A stretch of DNA of 64,000 bases from Gracilaria vermiculophylla (taxonomy: Eukaryota; Rhodophyta; Florideophyceae; Gracilariales; Gracilariaceae), in the NCBI GenBank assembly GCA_019155205.2, contig JAHNZQ020003147.1, positions 520,952-584,951 of the forward strand, read 5' to 3'. Shown piece by piece: positions 36,810 to 47,325 of this stretch. The notes beneath the pieces are model-generated. The model made no database searches and had not been told where the DNA came from. It worked only from the letters and a program-made list of their open reading frames with translations. The stretch's first letter is position 1, and every line of letters starts with the position of its first letter. The position numbers and the translations under genes were made by a program.

Positions 36810-39371
36810 CTTTGTCAGAATTGATCACATGCTGATCGTCCAGGTCTGAGTTTGTGGCTTTTCTGAGAATAGAAAACTATCTTCTAGATAATTTGCTGGC
36901 ACTTGAGTAAAAGATTTGTACAGCCCTTTGTAATAAAGAGCTCTGAGATCGTATGCAAAAAAAGAAATAGGACTGCCTTTTTTACTAGCGCTCAGCTTCA
37001 CTGTCAACCAATGAAGCGACGATCTCCTCCATTATTTAGAAAACTTCATAAGTAATTAACGAGATTCCCATCATAATTTGAGCTTATCAATACTGACGAT
37101 CTCAGAAAGCGGAACATTTCAGAGGTATGAAAAAAGTCTTTCTGTCTACATTATGCTTGAAGAATTCCGTCTTCACAGTTTTGCTTGCTGGAAGAATGAG
37201 CTAGATTAGAAACTACATAAAGGCGAAATTCTGTGTTGAGCTAGCAGCCGATCTCAATGTTAGAGACTTGATGGTACACACATTAGCTTAAATGCGTTTT
37301 AAACGCAGCAACATGCACTATTTTAAAGATATATAAACTCATTCACAATATTGAGAAACATGAACCAAACATTGTGTTATCAGTTTGCGATCAACGTATT
37401 TGCGTTTTCATGGGTCTTGGTTACATATGTTAAGACCATATGTGATGCGGACAGAACCAAAAAAAGAATAGAAAGACTTTCATCAACGAAGAAGATTAAA
37501 CGAACAAAGCACCTCAGCTAAAAATCTGTTTCTTTTCGCGAAAAATTTTTCTATTCGACGTGAAGAGGAGCAATATCCTGATGAAAAACACAAAATCCGA
37601 ACTTAAGGTACTAGTGATATCTCTGTCTCTTTTTTTTGCCCGTTGGCTGCAAATTTCAGAAATACAATAAAGAATTGCAGGAAGTTTTCCTTAGTCGGGA
37701 GGATCGAAAACTAAGATGTTGTTTTTGTAAAAAATATGCCTTTTGCGTAGTAAGATCAGAAAGCATCATTGTACTTTGTTGCTTGCTGCCTCCTCTGTGT
37801 AACACTGAAGAGCGGCTGATGCGGTACGAAGAGTAGTCTCGCTGAGTCCCGCATGAGAAAAGCAGACTTTTTCTTTTCTTGTAAAAAATGTGCTGCGATC
37901 ATCAATTTAGCTTACACTGAGAATACCATATTCGGTTCAATACTCGAAGACAGTGTAACGTAGCTTGAAGACTCTTCGAGACAGTAAAGTATTTGACAAC
38001 AGTGTGGCTTGTAGACTGTCTTGTGGTTCTGTGTGTGCCAATACCTCTATCTGTGTTACACTGTGTCGCACTCTGGGTTGCTATCTAGAAATATGTACCG
38101 TCAAGCAAGAACGCCAACTTCTGTTTTCAATTCAATAAATGACGTACGGAAAATAAACAAATGTCCAAAAAGCATTCCTGAGTGGTGACAGACAACTTTT
38201 CTGTATAGAAGGAAAGACCAACAAATTGCCATATGGTTGCTAGGTAAGCCAAGTTTATGCATTTTTCTGAGTAATCGGTTACATATTGATATATTAGCTT
38301 TGCTCAGGTGGAATATGTTGAACCACAATCATGCCCAAGGATTTGGGAAGCAGTGAAAAGAAATACTGAAAACGTTTCTTGCTGAAAGGATTGCATCTGC
38401 GGAAGTTTTGCCGCTGAAGTCTACTCGAAAATATGAGGGTGTCGCTGCTATTTCAACATCACTTGAGACAAAGAGAGTGGGCTATACGAATGTTAATAAA
38501 TTTCTCAATAGTCATTGACATTTATGAGTAAAGTCAACGTGTGTAGGGGTCATCACAGATTCACGTTTGAGAGATTGATTGTGTGCAATAGTAAGAAATG
38601 CATTTGTTTATTTGAGTTCAACAATCGAAGAAAAGGTTGGAGTTTGAGACCTTCGATATATCATCTGTAAGAACAAGAAATGCATCCGTTCACTTAGGTC
38701 GAGGTTCATCCGTTTACCAACTATGCAGAACGAGAAATCACAACAAAGCGCCTCGGATCTATCACTGTGTGCAGCCCAATAATCAGCAACCGCATTTTCT
38801 ACGTCCAATATTCGTTTGAAGCTCAAAGTTTCACGAAAAGAACCAGTTTTAAATTCTGCGCCTCATCTGTTGTCTCCTAGACTTGATACCCACCTACACG
38901 GTTCTATCGCAGCTCGTTATAGGAAAGGGCAAAACGAATGATAAGATGCAGAAAGGGTTGTAGATGGTAGGATCGCTGAAGGATTATTCCAACGCTATAC
39001 TCAAGGTGTCTACAGCAGTTAGGGCTGCAACATGATTAGGTCGGAGAAATCATTATCTTATCTTGGTTGGTAAACCATATATTTCTGACATCTTTCCCTC
39101 TACTCAGGTTCTTAGGTACAGGTGATTAACAACTCGATTGCCGGAGTTTAGCCACGTCGTCGAACTCAAAAAAGTTTTTCGGTGCAAAGGTGTATCGAAA
39201 GTCCGGCGACCGGAGAAAATCGTTTATCCTGCTTGTACAGTGCGACAAGCAGAGAACGAAATCCATCAGCAGGTAATTTTGACAGCATTTCAACAACCCT
39301 CATCAATACAGCCAGCGGCTCCTCGGCGCAGCAGATCCCGATTCGTCCATCCTTCTCCCGAACTTCTCAAT

Positions 39372-40432
39372 ATGTTTCATGACCTCAACATCTGCATACC
39401 GCCCGCAGCACAGCAATCCGCCTTGCAGACTTTGCAGAAACTTGGATTTCACGTCGTGGCTTTCTCCACACAAATATCCAACGTGAGCAAACTCACTGAT
39501 GAGCACTTGCCGCCCAAACACAAGCTTTCGGTGGGACCTATGTCACCGGTATGGTTCATATAATCACTTCGGTCTCGAGCCTTATACTGTTCACATACTT
39601 ACATTGCTTCTCATGACTCCACTTCAACGCAGCCCGGGGCACGTGCCCTCAAAGTTCTGAGACGTATCACGTTGGTTATTAGTGATACCAGTCAGGTATG
39701 AAAAACTCAACATGTCCAGCAGTCCGCCAGTTTCATGTTTCCGACCTAACAAAGCAACAGCTGCCAACTTTAAATTCATCTATACTATCATCATATGACC
39801 TAGTTGCAGTCATGCCTACCTCAGAGAAATTACTGCAACAATGCATGCAGTTCGACATTGACATTGTATCGCTTCCCTTAAACACGCGTCTCCAGTACTT
39901 TATCAAAAGACCACATGTACATGTAGCGTTGGACAAGGTATGTCACTCATCATCATTAGCGTACACCAATCAAACAAAAGTCTAATCATAAACAATTCAG
40001 GGGATCATATTCGAGATCTCGTATGCTCACGGTTTGAGAGATTTACTTTCTCGCCGAAATCTAATAGCAAACGCCAGCGCATTATCGTCAACCACAGGCG
40101 GTCGCCATATGATTATATCAAGCGGAGCGGCCACACGAATGGTAAGCACCCTCACCATCACAGAACCAGCATGTCCTTCTTTTGTCGTGAACGTTTCTGA
40201 CATCACCCCCTTCGATAAACCCGACCAGGAACTTCGTGGGACGCACGATGCAATCAATTTAGGGGTTCTTTTCGGCATCACACAAGAACAGGCCTACAAC
40301 TGCGTAACCCGAAACGCCATTGCAACTGTTCAGCACGGGGAATTCCGCGCCAACTACCACAAGGGAATCGTTAGGGTCACAAAAACGGCAGAGCAACAAG
40401 AAACGCCCATGGAGTTGGAGACATCCAGCTGA
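39372..40432 (+). CDS. RPP30: RNase P/MRP protein subunit p30, five exons
   Basis: Exons 39,372-39,548; 39,633-39,695; 39,731-39,937; 40,001-40,141; 40,229-40,432 give 263 residues (human RPP30 has 268). All introns are GT-AG (84, 35, 63 and 87 nt) and fall between codons. Conserved pieces in order are MFHDLNICIP, LGFHVVAFSTQI, ALKVLRRITLVISDTSQ joined to FHVSDL, YDLVAVMPTSEKLLQQ, DIDIVSLPL, YFIKRPHVHVALDK joined to GIIFEISYAHGLRD, HMIISSGAATRM joined to ELRGTHDAINLGVLFGI. The TIM-barrel subunit binds RNase P/MRP RNA for tRNA 5' and rRNA processing in the nucleus. Intron 4 is a multiple of three without stops, so its retention would add 29 residues. Exon 2's frame hits a stop without removing the 35-nt intron. 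Confidence 0.9.
39696..39730 (+). other. 35-nt intron in RPP30
   Basis: Starts GTATGA after ...ACCAGTCAG and ends CCGCCAG before TTTCATGTT. Family alignment (SDTSQ|FHVSDL against human SDPSH|CNVLRA) requires exactly this joint, and reading through meets TGA. CTCAAC inside the intron could be the branch site. Confidence 0.7.
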
Positions 40433-40723
40433 CATCGAGCTTATTCTCAATTCAAACCCGAGGCCTGAATAGTTACATCGGTTGTTCTTTACAAAGTAAA
40501 CCAGAGCACTGACGTCGAAATCTTCTAATTAGTGAGCAAGCTATTGCAAGAGCACAGAGTACAAGGGACGAAGTCAATGTATCCACGTCAAGCCTCATAA
40601 AGTAAGGCAGGAAAGAAATGAAATGAGGAAAAAGAGAACGTAAGACAAGGAGAGCAAAATAAGTGAAAGGCTAGACGAGCAAGTGATGGGAAAAAACTAA
40701 GTTTGCAGCCTTGAAGTGAGAAG

Positions 40724-42700
40724 TTATGTGTTCCCAACAGGTTGCGATCCTGATTCGGTTTCCTCGCTGTTTTTGGCAGTAGTCTCTCTTCCTTTCCCAT
40801 CTGCTTCAGCAACCGTATCAGTGCCCTCATCAGGCACACTCTTGTCGGCCGTTATGACGCTTTCATCATCGGCATGACCACCTTTCTCGGCGCCGTCGTC
40901 TTCCGTCACAACATCAGTTGATTGCAATTCGGCCGCTTGTCGTTTATCGCTCTCATTTTGAACGGAAGACATATCTCCGATACTATAAGCACTAGGAATA
41001 CAATGGGTCTCCAGAATCTCGGCAGACGCATCTATTGCTTCCTGTCGCCCGACCACAACGATCTCGTCATCCAAGTCAAACCGCAAGAAATCGTCCGTAC
41101 ACTCCTCGACCAACTTGGCGAGATGAACCAGATTCCTCAACTTCTGGCCATTGAATTTTTGGACACGGGTGTTGATGACACACTCATATTCAATGTTAAT
41201 CTCCGCGTTGAGCACCTGCGACAGCACAACAATCTGTTCGTCAAGATGCTCTTTGGAACCGTACAGTAGTCGTTCCAGAAGGCGCACAGGTGCCTTCAAG
41301 TCCCACTTGTCGCCGTACTCGGCGATGAGATAGGGTTCGCTGAGCGCAACAAACACCAGACCGGCGATTGTGAAGTACTCTGGCTGGCGACGCTGCTCTC
41401 TCACCGGTACCAGCAAGTTTTCGGAACTATCGCGAAGCTCATATTCGATGGAGAGTGGCTCGCCATTTCGCAAAATATTAAGCTTGACGATATCTCCGGT
41501 AAACTTGGTGGTAATGATGTAGTGAAAAGCAATGCGCTCTCCAGATCTGTACGGAACAGTGCCCGCATTTGACACGGACACGCCGTCGATCGACGTGACG
41601 ATGTCCTCAGGCTTGAGCACTTGAAAGGCTGGGGAAGTTTTCATAACCTTTCGCACCAGCACGCCACTCTCTTCCGGCTTCATGTTCATACACTTTCGTA
41701 ACGACTTGTTTTCCATCTTCTGCCACGTAAACCCGCAATGGCAAAACCCGGTGTACTTTGCGTTGTTCTGGTAATCCTTGAGAAAATGGTCAACCACGCT
41801 TTCTGCGACGAGATAGCCAATGTTTTCCGCATCGCCGGAGTTCATGGATTGAAAGGCAATACCGACGACCTGATTGCTGTGGTTGAGGGCCGGTCCGCCG
41901 GACGAGCCCGAGTTGATGGCGGCGTCTATCTGAATGCCCAAGAGCTGGCTATCGCCGTGGGTGTACTCTTGAATCTCAACGCGCGACACAACGCCCGCGG
42001 TCACGGAGATATTCTCGCCGCCTATGGGGTAGCCGACGACGATGACGCTGGTCTGCAGCTTAGGTAAGTGGCCGAAGGACAAGTGCTGGATGTCGTTCCA
42101 GAAGCTGTCGTCGTCGACGGTGAGCAGGGCTAAGTCGCACTCATTGCCGTATGTGAGAACGCGCGCAATGTACTTGCGATCGCTGGCGCGCTTCTTGACT
42201 CGGACGACGGTGTGGTGCTCGATGGAGTGAGCGTTGGTAAGAATCCTGCGGCCGGAGATGACGAAGCCGGAGGAAGTGCTCTGCGTCTGGCGGCGCATCT
42301 GCCATGGTAACGAGTAATTGGGATCGCAATGGGTGACGTAAATCTTAAGGACGGCATCGAGAATGTGGTTGTTCAGTCCTTGGGTGGAGATTTCGGGTTG
42401 CTGCGAGGGGGAGTGCGGGGAGTGCGGGGAGTGCGGGGAGTGCGGGGAGCGCGGGGAATGCGGGGAGTGCGGGGAGCGCGGGGAGCGCGGGGAGCGCGGG
42501 GAGTGTGGGGAATGCGGGGAATGGTCGGCGGTGTCGTTGGCGCGACTTCCGTTGGGCACCGCGACCGCAAGCGAAGGTGGTGGCAGTGGCGAATGGGGCG
42601 GCGGCAGCAGGGAGGGGGGCGGCGGATGGGACGGCGACTGCGATGCGACGGGGGGAGGGCTGGACTCGGCGCCGGCGCGCTCGCGCGGCGGCGCAGCCAT
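40724..42700 (-). CDS. Deg/HtrA-type serine protease (Deg9-like) with SPxSPx linker
   Basis: 658 residues from the ATG at 42,700. The trypsin-like domain has SGFVISGRRILTNAHSIEHH (catalytic His), ECDLALLTVDDD (Asp) and INSGSSGGPAL (Ser). After it comes a PDZ-like part (GVLVRKVMKTSPAF, LKPEDIVTSIDGVSV) and then the long C-terminal region typical of plant Deg9/DegP9 and fungal Nma111 relatives (LVFVALSEPYLIAEYG, then LSQVLNAEINIEYE). Such proteases are nuclear, nucleolar or organellar quality-control enzymes. The N-terminal 150 residues are low-complexity: Ser/Pro-rich with tandem SPHSPR units (42,403-42,520). The C-terminus is acidic. Convergent with RPP30. Confidence 0.9.
   Translation of the reverse strand: MAAPPRERAGAESSPPPVASQSPSHPPPPSLLPPPHSPLPPPSLAVAVPNGSRANDTADHSPHSPHSPRSPRSPRSPHSPHSPRSPHSPHSPHSPHSPSQQPEISTQGLNNHILDAVLKIYVTHCDPNYSLPWQMRRQTQSTSSGFVISGRRILTNAHSIEHHTVVRVKKRASDRKYIARVLTYGNECDLALLTVDDDSFWNDIQHLSFGHLPKLQTSVIVVGYPIGGENISVTAGVVSRVEIQEYTHGDSQLLGIQIDAAINSGSSGGPALNHSNQVVGIAFQSMNSGDAENIGYLVAESVVDHFLKDYQNNAKYTGFCHCGFTWQKMENKSLRKCMNMKPEESGVLVRKVMKTSPAFQVLKPEDIVTSIDGVSVSNAGTVPYRSGERIAFHYIITTKFTGDIVKLNILRNGEPLSIEYELRDSSENLLVPVREQRRQPEYFTIAGLVFVALSEPYLIAEYGDKWDLKAPVRLLERLLYGSKEHLDEQIVVLSQVLNAEINIEYECVINTRVQKFNGQKLRNLVHLAKLVEECTDDFLRFDLDDEIVVVGRQEAIDASAEILETHCIPSAYSIGDMSSVQNESDKRQAAELQSTDVVTEDDGAEKGGHADDESVITADKSVPDEGTDTVAEADGKGRETTAKNSEETESGSQPVGNT
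42403..42525 (-). repeat. 9-bp minisatellite coding for SPH/SPR repeats
   Basis: About twelve to thirteen copies of GGGGAGTGC/GGGGAGCGC on the plus strand code, on the minus strand, for SPHSPRSPR-like repeats in the protease N-terminus. Confidence 0.85.
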
Positions 42701-43224
42701 GGCGGCGACGACAAATCGCAACGCGTCTCCGGTCGCGCGACGCTTTTGGCGTGCCGCTGAGCCGCTATCGCCGGTCTGCCGCATCCACTTCCCGCCGTGG
42801 CCTTTGAGCGAGCCGCCGACGCAGCGTTGTGGAGTGCGCTCGCGCGCACGCTCGCACGCGCCTTGCGCCACCGTTCCGCCACGCGGCCACGTTTCACAGT
42901 GCACACGCGGCCATTGCAGCCACGTGGCCTCGCGGCCACGCGGCCACGAGGCCACGCGGCCAGCGCGCTGTGATGGCGCGCTTTGCGGCGCCCAAACTGC
43001 GCACGGCGGCGCCTTGAGAGCACGCGGCGCAAGCGCGGCCGCGACGCGGCGCAGGAAGCGACGCCGTCGTAGTTATATACGTGCATGCCGCTGCATTTCC
43101 CGCCGACAACTGTTCCTCCACGCATTTCGCTTTCTGCCCGCGCGCTCGCTGCCGCCTTTCGTTTTCTCGCCCCCCTCGCCCCTTCGCCCACTTCTCGCCC
43201 ACCGCCGCCTCCGTCGCCGCCGTT
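42701..43224. promoter_or_regulatory. Divergent promoter with GGCCACG clusters and a long palindrome
   Basis: GGCCACG or its complement CGTGGCC recurs at least five times in 42,880-42,965. CGTGGCCTCG (42,923-42,932) and CGAGGCCACG (42,947-42,956) form a perfect 10-bp inverted repeat with a 14-base spacer, and CCACGTGG at 42,921-42,928 is a G-box. TATATAC near 43,075 is a TATA-like box about 150 bp from the plus-strand ATG at 43,225. Function is inferred. Confidence 0.35.
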
Positions 43225-43569
43225 ATGGAGTCCTGCCTCAACGCGGAAGCCACGTCGCGCTCCTCGTGTGACATTGTGTCGCCCATTCCGCAGAGGGTGT
43301 ACGCGTTTGTCGGTTTTCTGGACAGGGACGAGCTCCCTCCGCCCGCCGCCGCCGCAGCCCACTCGCCGTCGCGCTCCGCGTCGGCGCCGCTCGCCGCTAC
43401 TTCGTCGTTGGGTGCCTTCGAGCGCCCGTCGAGCCCGTTCTGCCGCGTCACCAACCCTATGGTGCGTGACCACTTCTTCAGGAGGGGGTTCAAGAACTCC
43501 GAACCCTTCCAAGACAACCACTTGAACGACGTGCAGTCATCCGTCGTCACCTCCCACTCCCGAAATTGA
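43225..43569 (+). CDS. Hypothetical small protein, 114 aa
   Basis: The ATG at 43,225 follows a TATA-like element by about 150 bp, and codons mostly end in G or C. The protein opens MESCLNAEATSRSSCDIVSP and contains RVYAFVGFLDRDELPPP, an Ala/Ser/Pro linker and a basic end (NPMVRDHFFRRGFKNSEPF). No domain is recognised. A spliced continuation downstream cannot be excluded. The opposite strand is also open here, so strand choice rests on the promoter-like upstream sequence and codon bias. Confidence 0.35.
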   Translation: MESCLNAEATSRSSCDIVSPIPQRVYAFVGFLDRDELPPPAAAAAHSPSRSASAPLAATSSLGAFERPSSPFCRVTNPMVRDHFFRRGFKNSEPFQDNHLNDVQSSVVTSHSRN

Positions 43570-44692
43570 AGGTTCACGCCGTTCGTCGCCGCTTGCGCTA
43601 CCGCCGTTGCTGCCGCTGCAGCCTTAACCGCCGCAGCTGCCTTGGCGCACACCACCGCCGCCTACGCTGCCGCCGCCCGCGCTGCCGCCGCCCGCGCTGC
43701 CGCCGCCCGCGCTGCCGCCGCCCGCGCTGCTGCCGCCTGTGCTGGCGCGGGGCGGTATGTAGCGTGTAACTTGCGCGTCTGTTGTGTATGTACCCTAGTA
43801 GCTCTGTTGCGTGGGCGACGCCTCGCCCCTTCTGTACGCCACTCGATGTAAACTACCGCCGTGTAAACCCGATGCGCTTGACCGCCGTCGGCACGCCTTT
43901 TGTTCAAGCTGCTCAACGAAGCCGCTCAGTGAGCGAGTTGCTCAACGAGCGAGTTGCTCAACGAGCGAGTTGCTCAACGAGCGAGCCGCTCCCCCCCTTT
44001 TCGGAGCGCGGGGGCAGCGCACGTGCCACCCACGGCGCCGGAAGTTGCCTGCGTCGCACGCGACTGCCGCAGCGGCCCCTCGCTCCCCGCCGCCGTTGCG
44101 CTGCGTGCGCCTCCATGACGCTCGCTCACGTGACGCGCGCCCCTCCGCTGCGCCGCCGTGCCGTTCGCCGCTCAGCCTTTCCGTGGCCCGTTGTCCAGCG
44201 CAGACAACGCATGCAAGGTGTCCTCGTGTGCATTGTGTACGCGTGCACACGTGGTGCGCGCAGATGACGTGCTGACGTCGCCGTTGCCCTGCTGCCACGC
44301 GTTTTATGTGCCCTTCGTCCCGCACGCTCCGTGCGCGTGTGCTACGCCTGCCACTTGCGCTGCGCTGCGCTGCGCTCTGCTGGTGCGCCATCTCGTGCTC
44401 GATCCATGTGCGCTGCATGTCGCTTTTACGCTTTTGTTGCTGTCCACCCTTTCATTCTCTGATTTCAACCTCCTTTCCGCTCCTTCTACCGTATTCTCCC
44501 TTCCCCTCCCTCACCCTCCTTCGTCCCCCTCCTTCCCTCCCCCTCCCTCTCCCTCCCCTTACCTCCTCCCCTTTCAACGCCTTTCTCCCATTCCCCCCCT
44601 ACCCCTTTAGCCCACTCTTACTCCTTCTTCCCCGCTCTCGCCCACTGCATCCTCCTCCTTCCCCCTGTTATTGTGTCACCCATTTTTCACGC
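43570..44692. promoter_or_regulatory. YAK1 upstream region with two short tandem repeats and a pyrimidine tract
   Basis: A 15-bp repeat CGCTGCCGCCGCCCG lies at about 43,669-43,745. A 16-bp repeat GAGCGAGTTGCTCAAC follows at about 43,930-43,985 (three full copies plus a variant). CACGTG cores stand near 44,018, 44,125 and 44,248. A C/T-rich tract runs from about 44,440 to 44,690 up to the YAK1 start, probably the leader. Confidence 0.5.
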
Positions 44693-47113
44693 ATGCCGCT
44701 CACCCCGACCCAACAGCGCGCGCCTCCCCTTTTCTCTGTGTCTGCGGCGCGCGCAGCTTCTTTCAACCCCGTCGTCGCTGCTACACGCGGCCTCCTTGAC
44801 TTTTATCGTCGCATCAATCCTGCCTTTCGGTCTGTTCCCGCTCACCCGCGCCGTTGTCTCACCCGCCCGGACCGCCCCGTGTACAACGACAATTACGACA
44901 ATCAGCACCACGATTACATTCTGTATGTCGACGACACCCTCTGCGATGAGCGTGGCAACCGGTACACAGTGCTTGACCTTCTCGGAACAGGCACTTTTGG
45001 CCAGGTTGTCAAATGCAGGCATCACCGCTCCTCCCAAATCGTTGCCGTCAAGGTGATCAAGAATCAGCCCGCGTATTTCAAGCAGGCCTGGGTCGAGATC
45101 AACATCCTTAACATGCTACACAGTACCAACAACCCTGACCACACTCGTCATATTGTTAAGCTGTACTCGCATTTTATTTTTCGCGGCCATCTCTGTCTCG
45201 TCTTCGAGCTGCTTAGTATCAACCTTTATCAGCGTCTTAAAAACAACAACTACAACGGTCTGTCCTTTGATTTGTTGCGTTCCTGGCTCTCGCAGATCCT
45301 GCAGGCCCTCGATGTTCTAATCACTTCAGAAGTTATTCACTGCGATCTCAAACCCGAGAACATATTGCTCACAACGCTCGAGTCCTCCGAGCTCAAACTT
45401 ATTGATTTCGGTTCTGCCTGCCAGTTGCAGCACCCCGTCTACTCATACGTCCAGTCGCGCTACTACAGATCTCCCGAAGTACTGTTGGGCTGTAAGACTT
45501 ACGACGCCATGATAGATATGTGGAGCTTGGGCTGCGTCGCCGGTGAGCTTTTTCTCGGCATCCCCCTTTTTCCCGGCCAGAACGAAATGAACATGGTCTG
45601 TCGAATAGTGGAGATGCTCGGCGAAATTCCAGATCGCTTTCTCAGCCGCTGCCAGGAAACGCTCAAGTTCTTCAACGAATCGCGAACCCATCGCGCTTCT
45701 GATGTCAAAATCTACACTTTAAAGAGCATATCACAGTACGAGAGCGAAAACAATGTCAAGCTGGCGCAATGGAAGCGCTTCTTCAAGGAGAAGAAGTTGC
45801 GAGACATCATAATGACGTATCCAAAGCGAGAATTGCGCCCAGGTGACGAAGAGATGGCGCTGAGAGAAAGCTTCATCGACCTTTTGAATGGAATGCTCAA
45901 GTTTGACCCGCGTGAGCGATGGACGCCGGCAGAAGCCAGAGAGCATCCGTTTCTACGGGGTGTGCCCTTGCCAGATGGCCAACCATGGGTTCCGATTCGA
46001 CATAGGGTGCTGAGGTCTCGTCCAGTTGGCATCCAGATTCCGCGTCAACATGAGCCGAGTCCGGTTGACAATTTCTATGCAGCTTCCGCTCCCAACTTCA
46101 ACGCTAAGGGCCGTCTCGCTATGAACGTCACATGGGGAACTGGCGCTGGCGGTCAGCCCCCACCACGGGGACCTGTACACATGCCCTACCTTCAGAATCC
46201 ACCGGGTGCATCGCCGTACAGTTTTGAAGATTGTGCCCCGCCATCCGAAGCGCCACCATTCGCTCCTGGAAGTTACGTGCCCACGTCAACGCTTTCCATG
46301 TTTGCCTCGCACATGTCGGTACCGTCCCATCCTAATTATCCATCGCCTTCGAGACGAGTGCAACCGAATGTTGCGCCGGGCAGTTATACTGGCGGATCAC
46401 AAAATCCGTATTTATACCGGCCGTTGTCCCCTGTCTCTGATCACCGACTCCGTACCAGTGGCGGTCACAGGGCTGGTAGCCCCTCTGGAATGATGTCGTC
46501 ATTGGCTGGAAACCCGTCCATGTACAGCAGTCCCCTCCGGCAAAGACCAATGCAAAGGACTTCATCGCGGGATTCCATGTCTGATTCTTTGCGCATGTCG
46601 GCTTCACGAGAGTCACTAGGGCTTGGTCGGGTTCCATCATTCGGTGATATAGGTGAAGACGCAATGTTTATGTGCCCATCTGACGAAGAAGCAGTTTCAC
46701 CGGCTCAGGCGGCGTATGCCTCGTCGCAAGCGTCTCTCATCCCTCCATCTGCAGCATTAGGAATGAACTCGGGCGGGCTTTCCTCGTCGCTCCCACCACC
46801 TGGACCTAGATTATTTTCGCAAGGTCGCCACGGTCCCACTTTGTACAGTCATGCATCTTCAAATTTCGTGTTCCCGTATACTGGTCGACAACAGAATCAG
46901 CCGTACAACCCCGACGTTGAAGACTTGGGTCTCACCAATGCTCGAGCCGAAGCATATCGGATAAGTGTTCAGAGCAATGCGATTGGGAACCAACCTAATC
47001 CACAAAAGGGTGATGCGGAGGCAGAGGCAGACGGACAAGTTCAGAATGATAGGAAACTTGACGCCCGTTACACTCTTCGACGTTCTCAAAAGCCCAATAG
47101 GCATGCAAATTAG
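44693..47113 (+). CDS. YAK1: YAK1-type DYRK family dual-specificity protein kinase
   Basis: 806 residues. The Yak1 N-terminal hallmark VYNDNYDNQHHDYILYVDDTL is followed by the kinase domain at about 98-420: glycine loop LLGTGTFGQVVKC, catalytic Lys in IVAVKVIKN, HCDLKPENILL, LIDFGSACQ (DFG), the activation-loop YSYVQSRYYRSPEVLLG (YxY autophosphorylation motif) and DMWSLGCVAGELFLG. The C-terminal ~380 residues are Pro/Ser/Gly/Asn-rich and unstructured, as in other Yak1 proteins, with SRDSMSDSLRMSASRES-type serine clusters. Yak1 restrains growth downstream of TOR/PKA signalling and moves between cytosol and nucleus. Frame upstream of 44,693 is a pyrimidine tract, so I start at this ATG. Confidence 0.93.
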   Translation: MPLTPTQQRAPPLFSVSAARAASFNPVVAATRGLLDFYRRINPAFRSVPAHPRRCLTRPDRPVYNDNYDNQHHDYILYVDDTLCDERGNRYTVLDLLGTGTFGQVVKCRHHRSSQIVAVKVIKNQPAYFKQAWVEINILNMLHSTNNPDHTRHIVKLYSHFIFRGHLCLVFELLSINLYQRLKNNNYNGLSFDLLRSWLSQILQALDVLITSEVIHCDLKPENILLTTLESSELKLIDFGSACQLQHPVYSYVQSRYYRSPEVLLGCKTYDAMIDMWSLGCVAGELFLGIPLFPGQNEMNMVCRIVEMLGEIPDRFLSRCQETLKFFNESRTHRASDVKIYTLKSISQYESENNVKLAQWKRFFKEKKLRDIIMTYPKRELRPGDEEMALRESFIDLLNGMLKFDPRERWTPAEAREHPFLRGVPLPDGQPWVPIRHRVLRSRPVGIQIPRQHEPSPVDNFYAASAPNFNAKGRLAMNVTWGTGAGGQPPPRGPVHMPYLQNPPGASPYSFEDCAPPSEAPPFAPGSYVPTSTLSMFASHMSVPSHPNYPSPSRRVQPNVAPGSYTGGSQNPYLYRPLSPVSDHRLRTSGGHRAGSPSGMMSSLAGNPSMYSSPLRQRPMQRTSSRDSMSDSLRMSASRESLGLGRVPSFGDIGEDAMFMCPSDEEAVSPAQAAYASSQASLIPPSAALGMNSGGLSSSLPPPGPRLFSQGRHGPTLYSHASSNFVFPYTGRQQNQPYNPDVEDLGLTNARAEAYRISVQSNAIGNQPNPQKGDAEAEADGQVQNDRKLDARYTLRRSQKPNRHAN

Positions 47114-47325
47114 GTTAACATGTAGTTACGCAATGTGGATGAATATATGTGTTGTTTGTGTGCATCGTATGTATATATTGCAAAGGCACCACAAACAAGA
47201 AATTCGAGTCAGAACAGATCTTTAGATAACAAAATGTTTTGGACGAGTTACAGGTTGTTCATACGTTAAAGCGCAGAGGGGATCTCAGGACTCCAAAAAA
47301 AAAAGTAAAAAAGGACGATGGAGCA
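47114..47325. terminator. Convergent 3' region of YAK1 and PNPase
   Basis: About 210 bp, AT-rich, with an A-run at 47,297-47,312 just beyond the PNPase stop. No gene. It is presumed to hold the 3' ends of both transcripts. Confidence 0.35.

Larger units (their letters stand above)
35345..39371. other. 4-kb AT-rich gene desert
   Basis: After about 35,700 the sequence falls to roughly 25-40% GC on lines I counted (for example 14 of 60 at 37,321-37,380), against more than 50% around. No conserved frame is present. The longest is 35,891-36,430 on the minus strand (179 codons), without recognisable domain. A TG microsatellite lies at 36,779-36,805. The run from 36,450 to 39,100 is especially bare. 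It could be a recombination-poor island, decayed element or centromere-like DNA. Confidence 0.55.

Noticed and set aside
42894..43655. Minus-strand 253-codon frame opposite the 114-aa orphan
   Set aside because: Ala/Arg-rich ends and no promoter-like sequence; the plus-strand frame has a TATA-like box and better codon bias.
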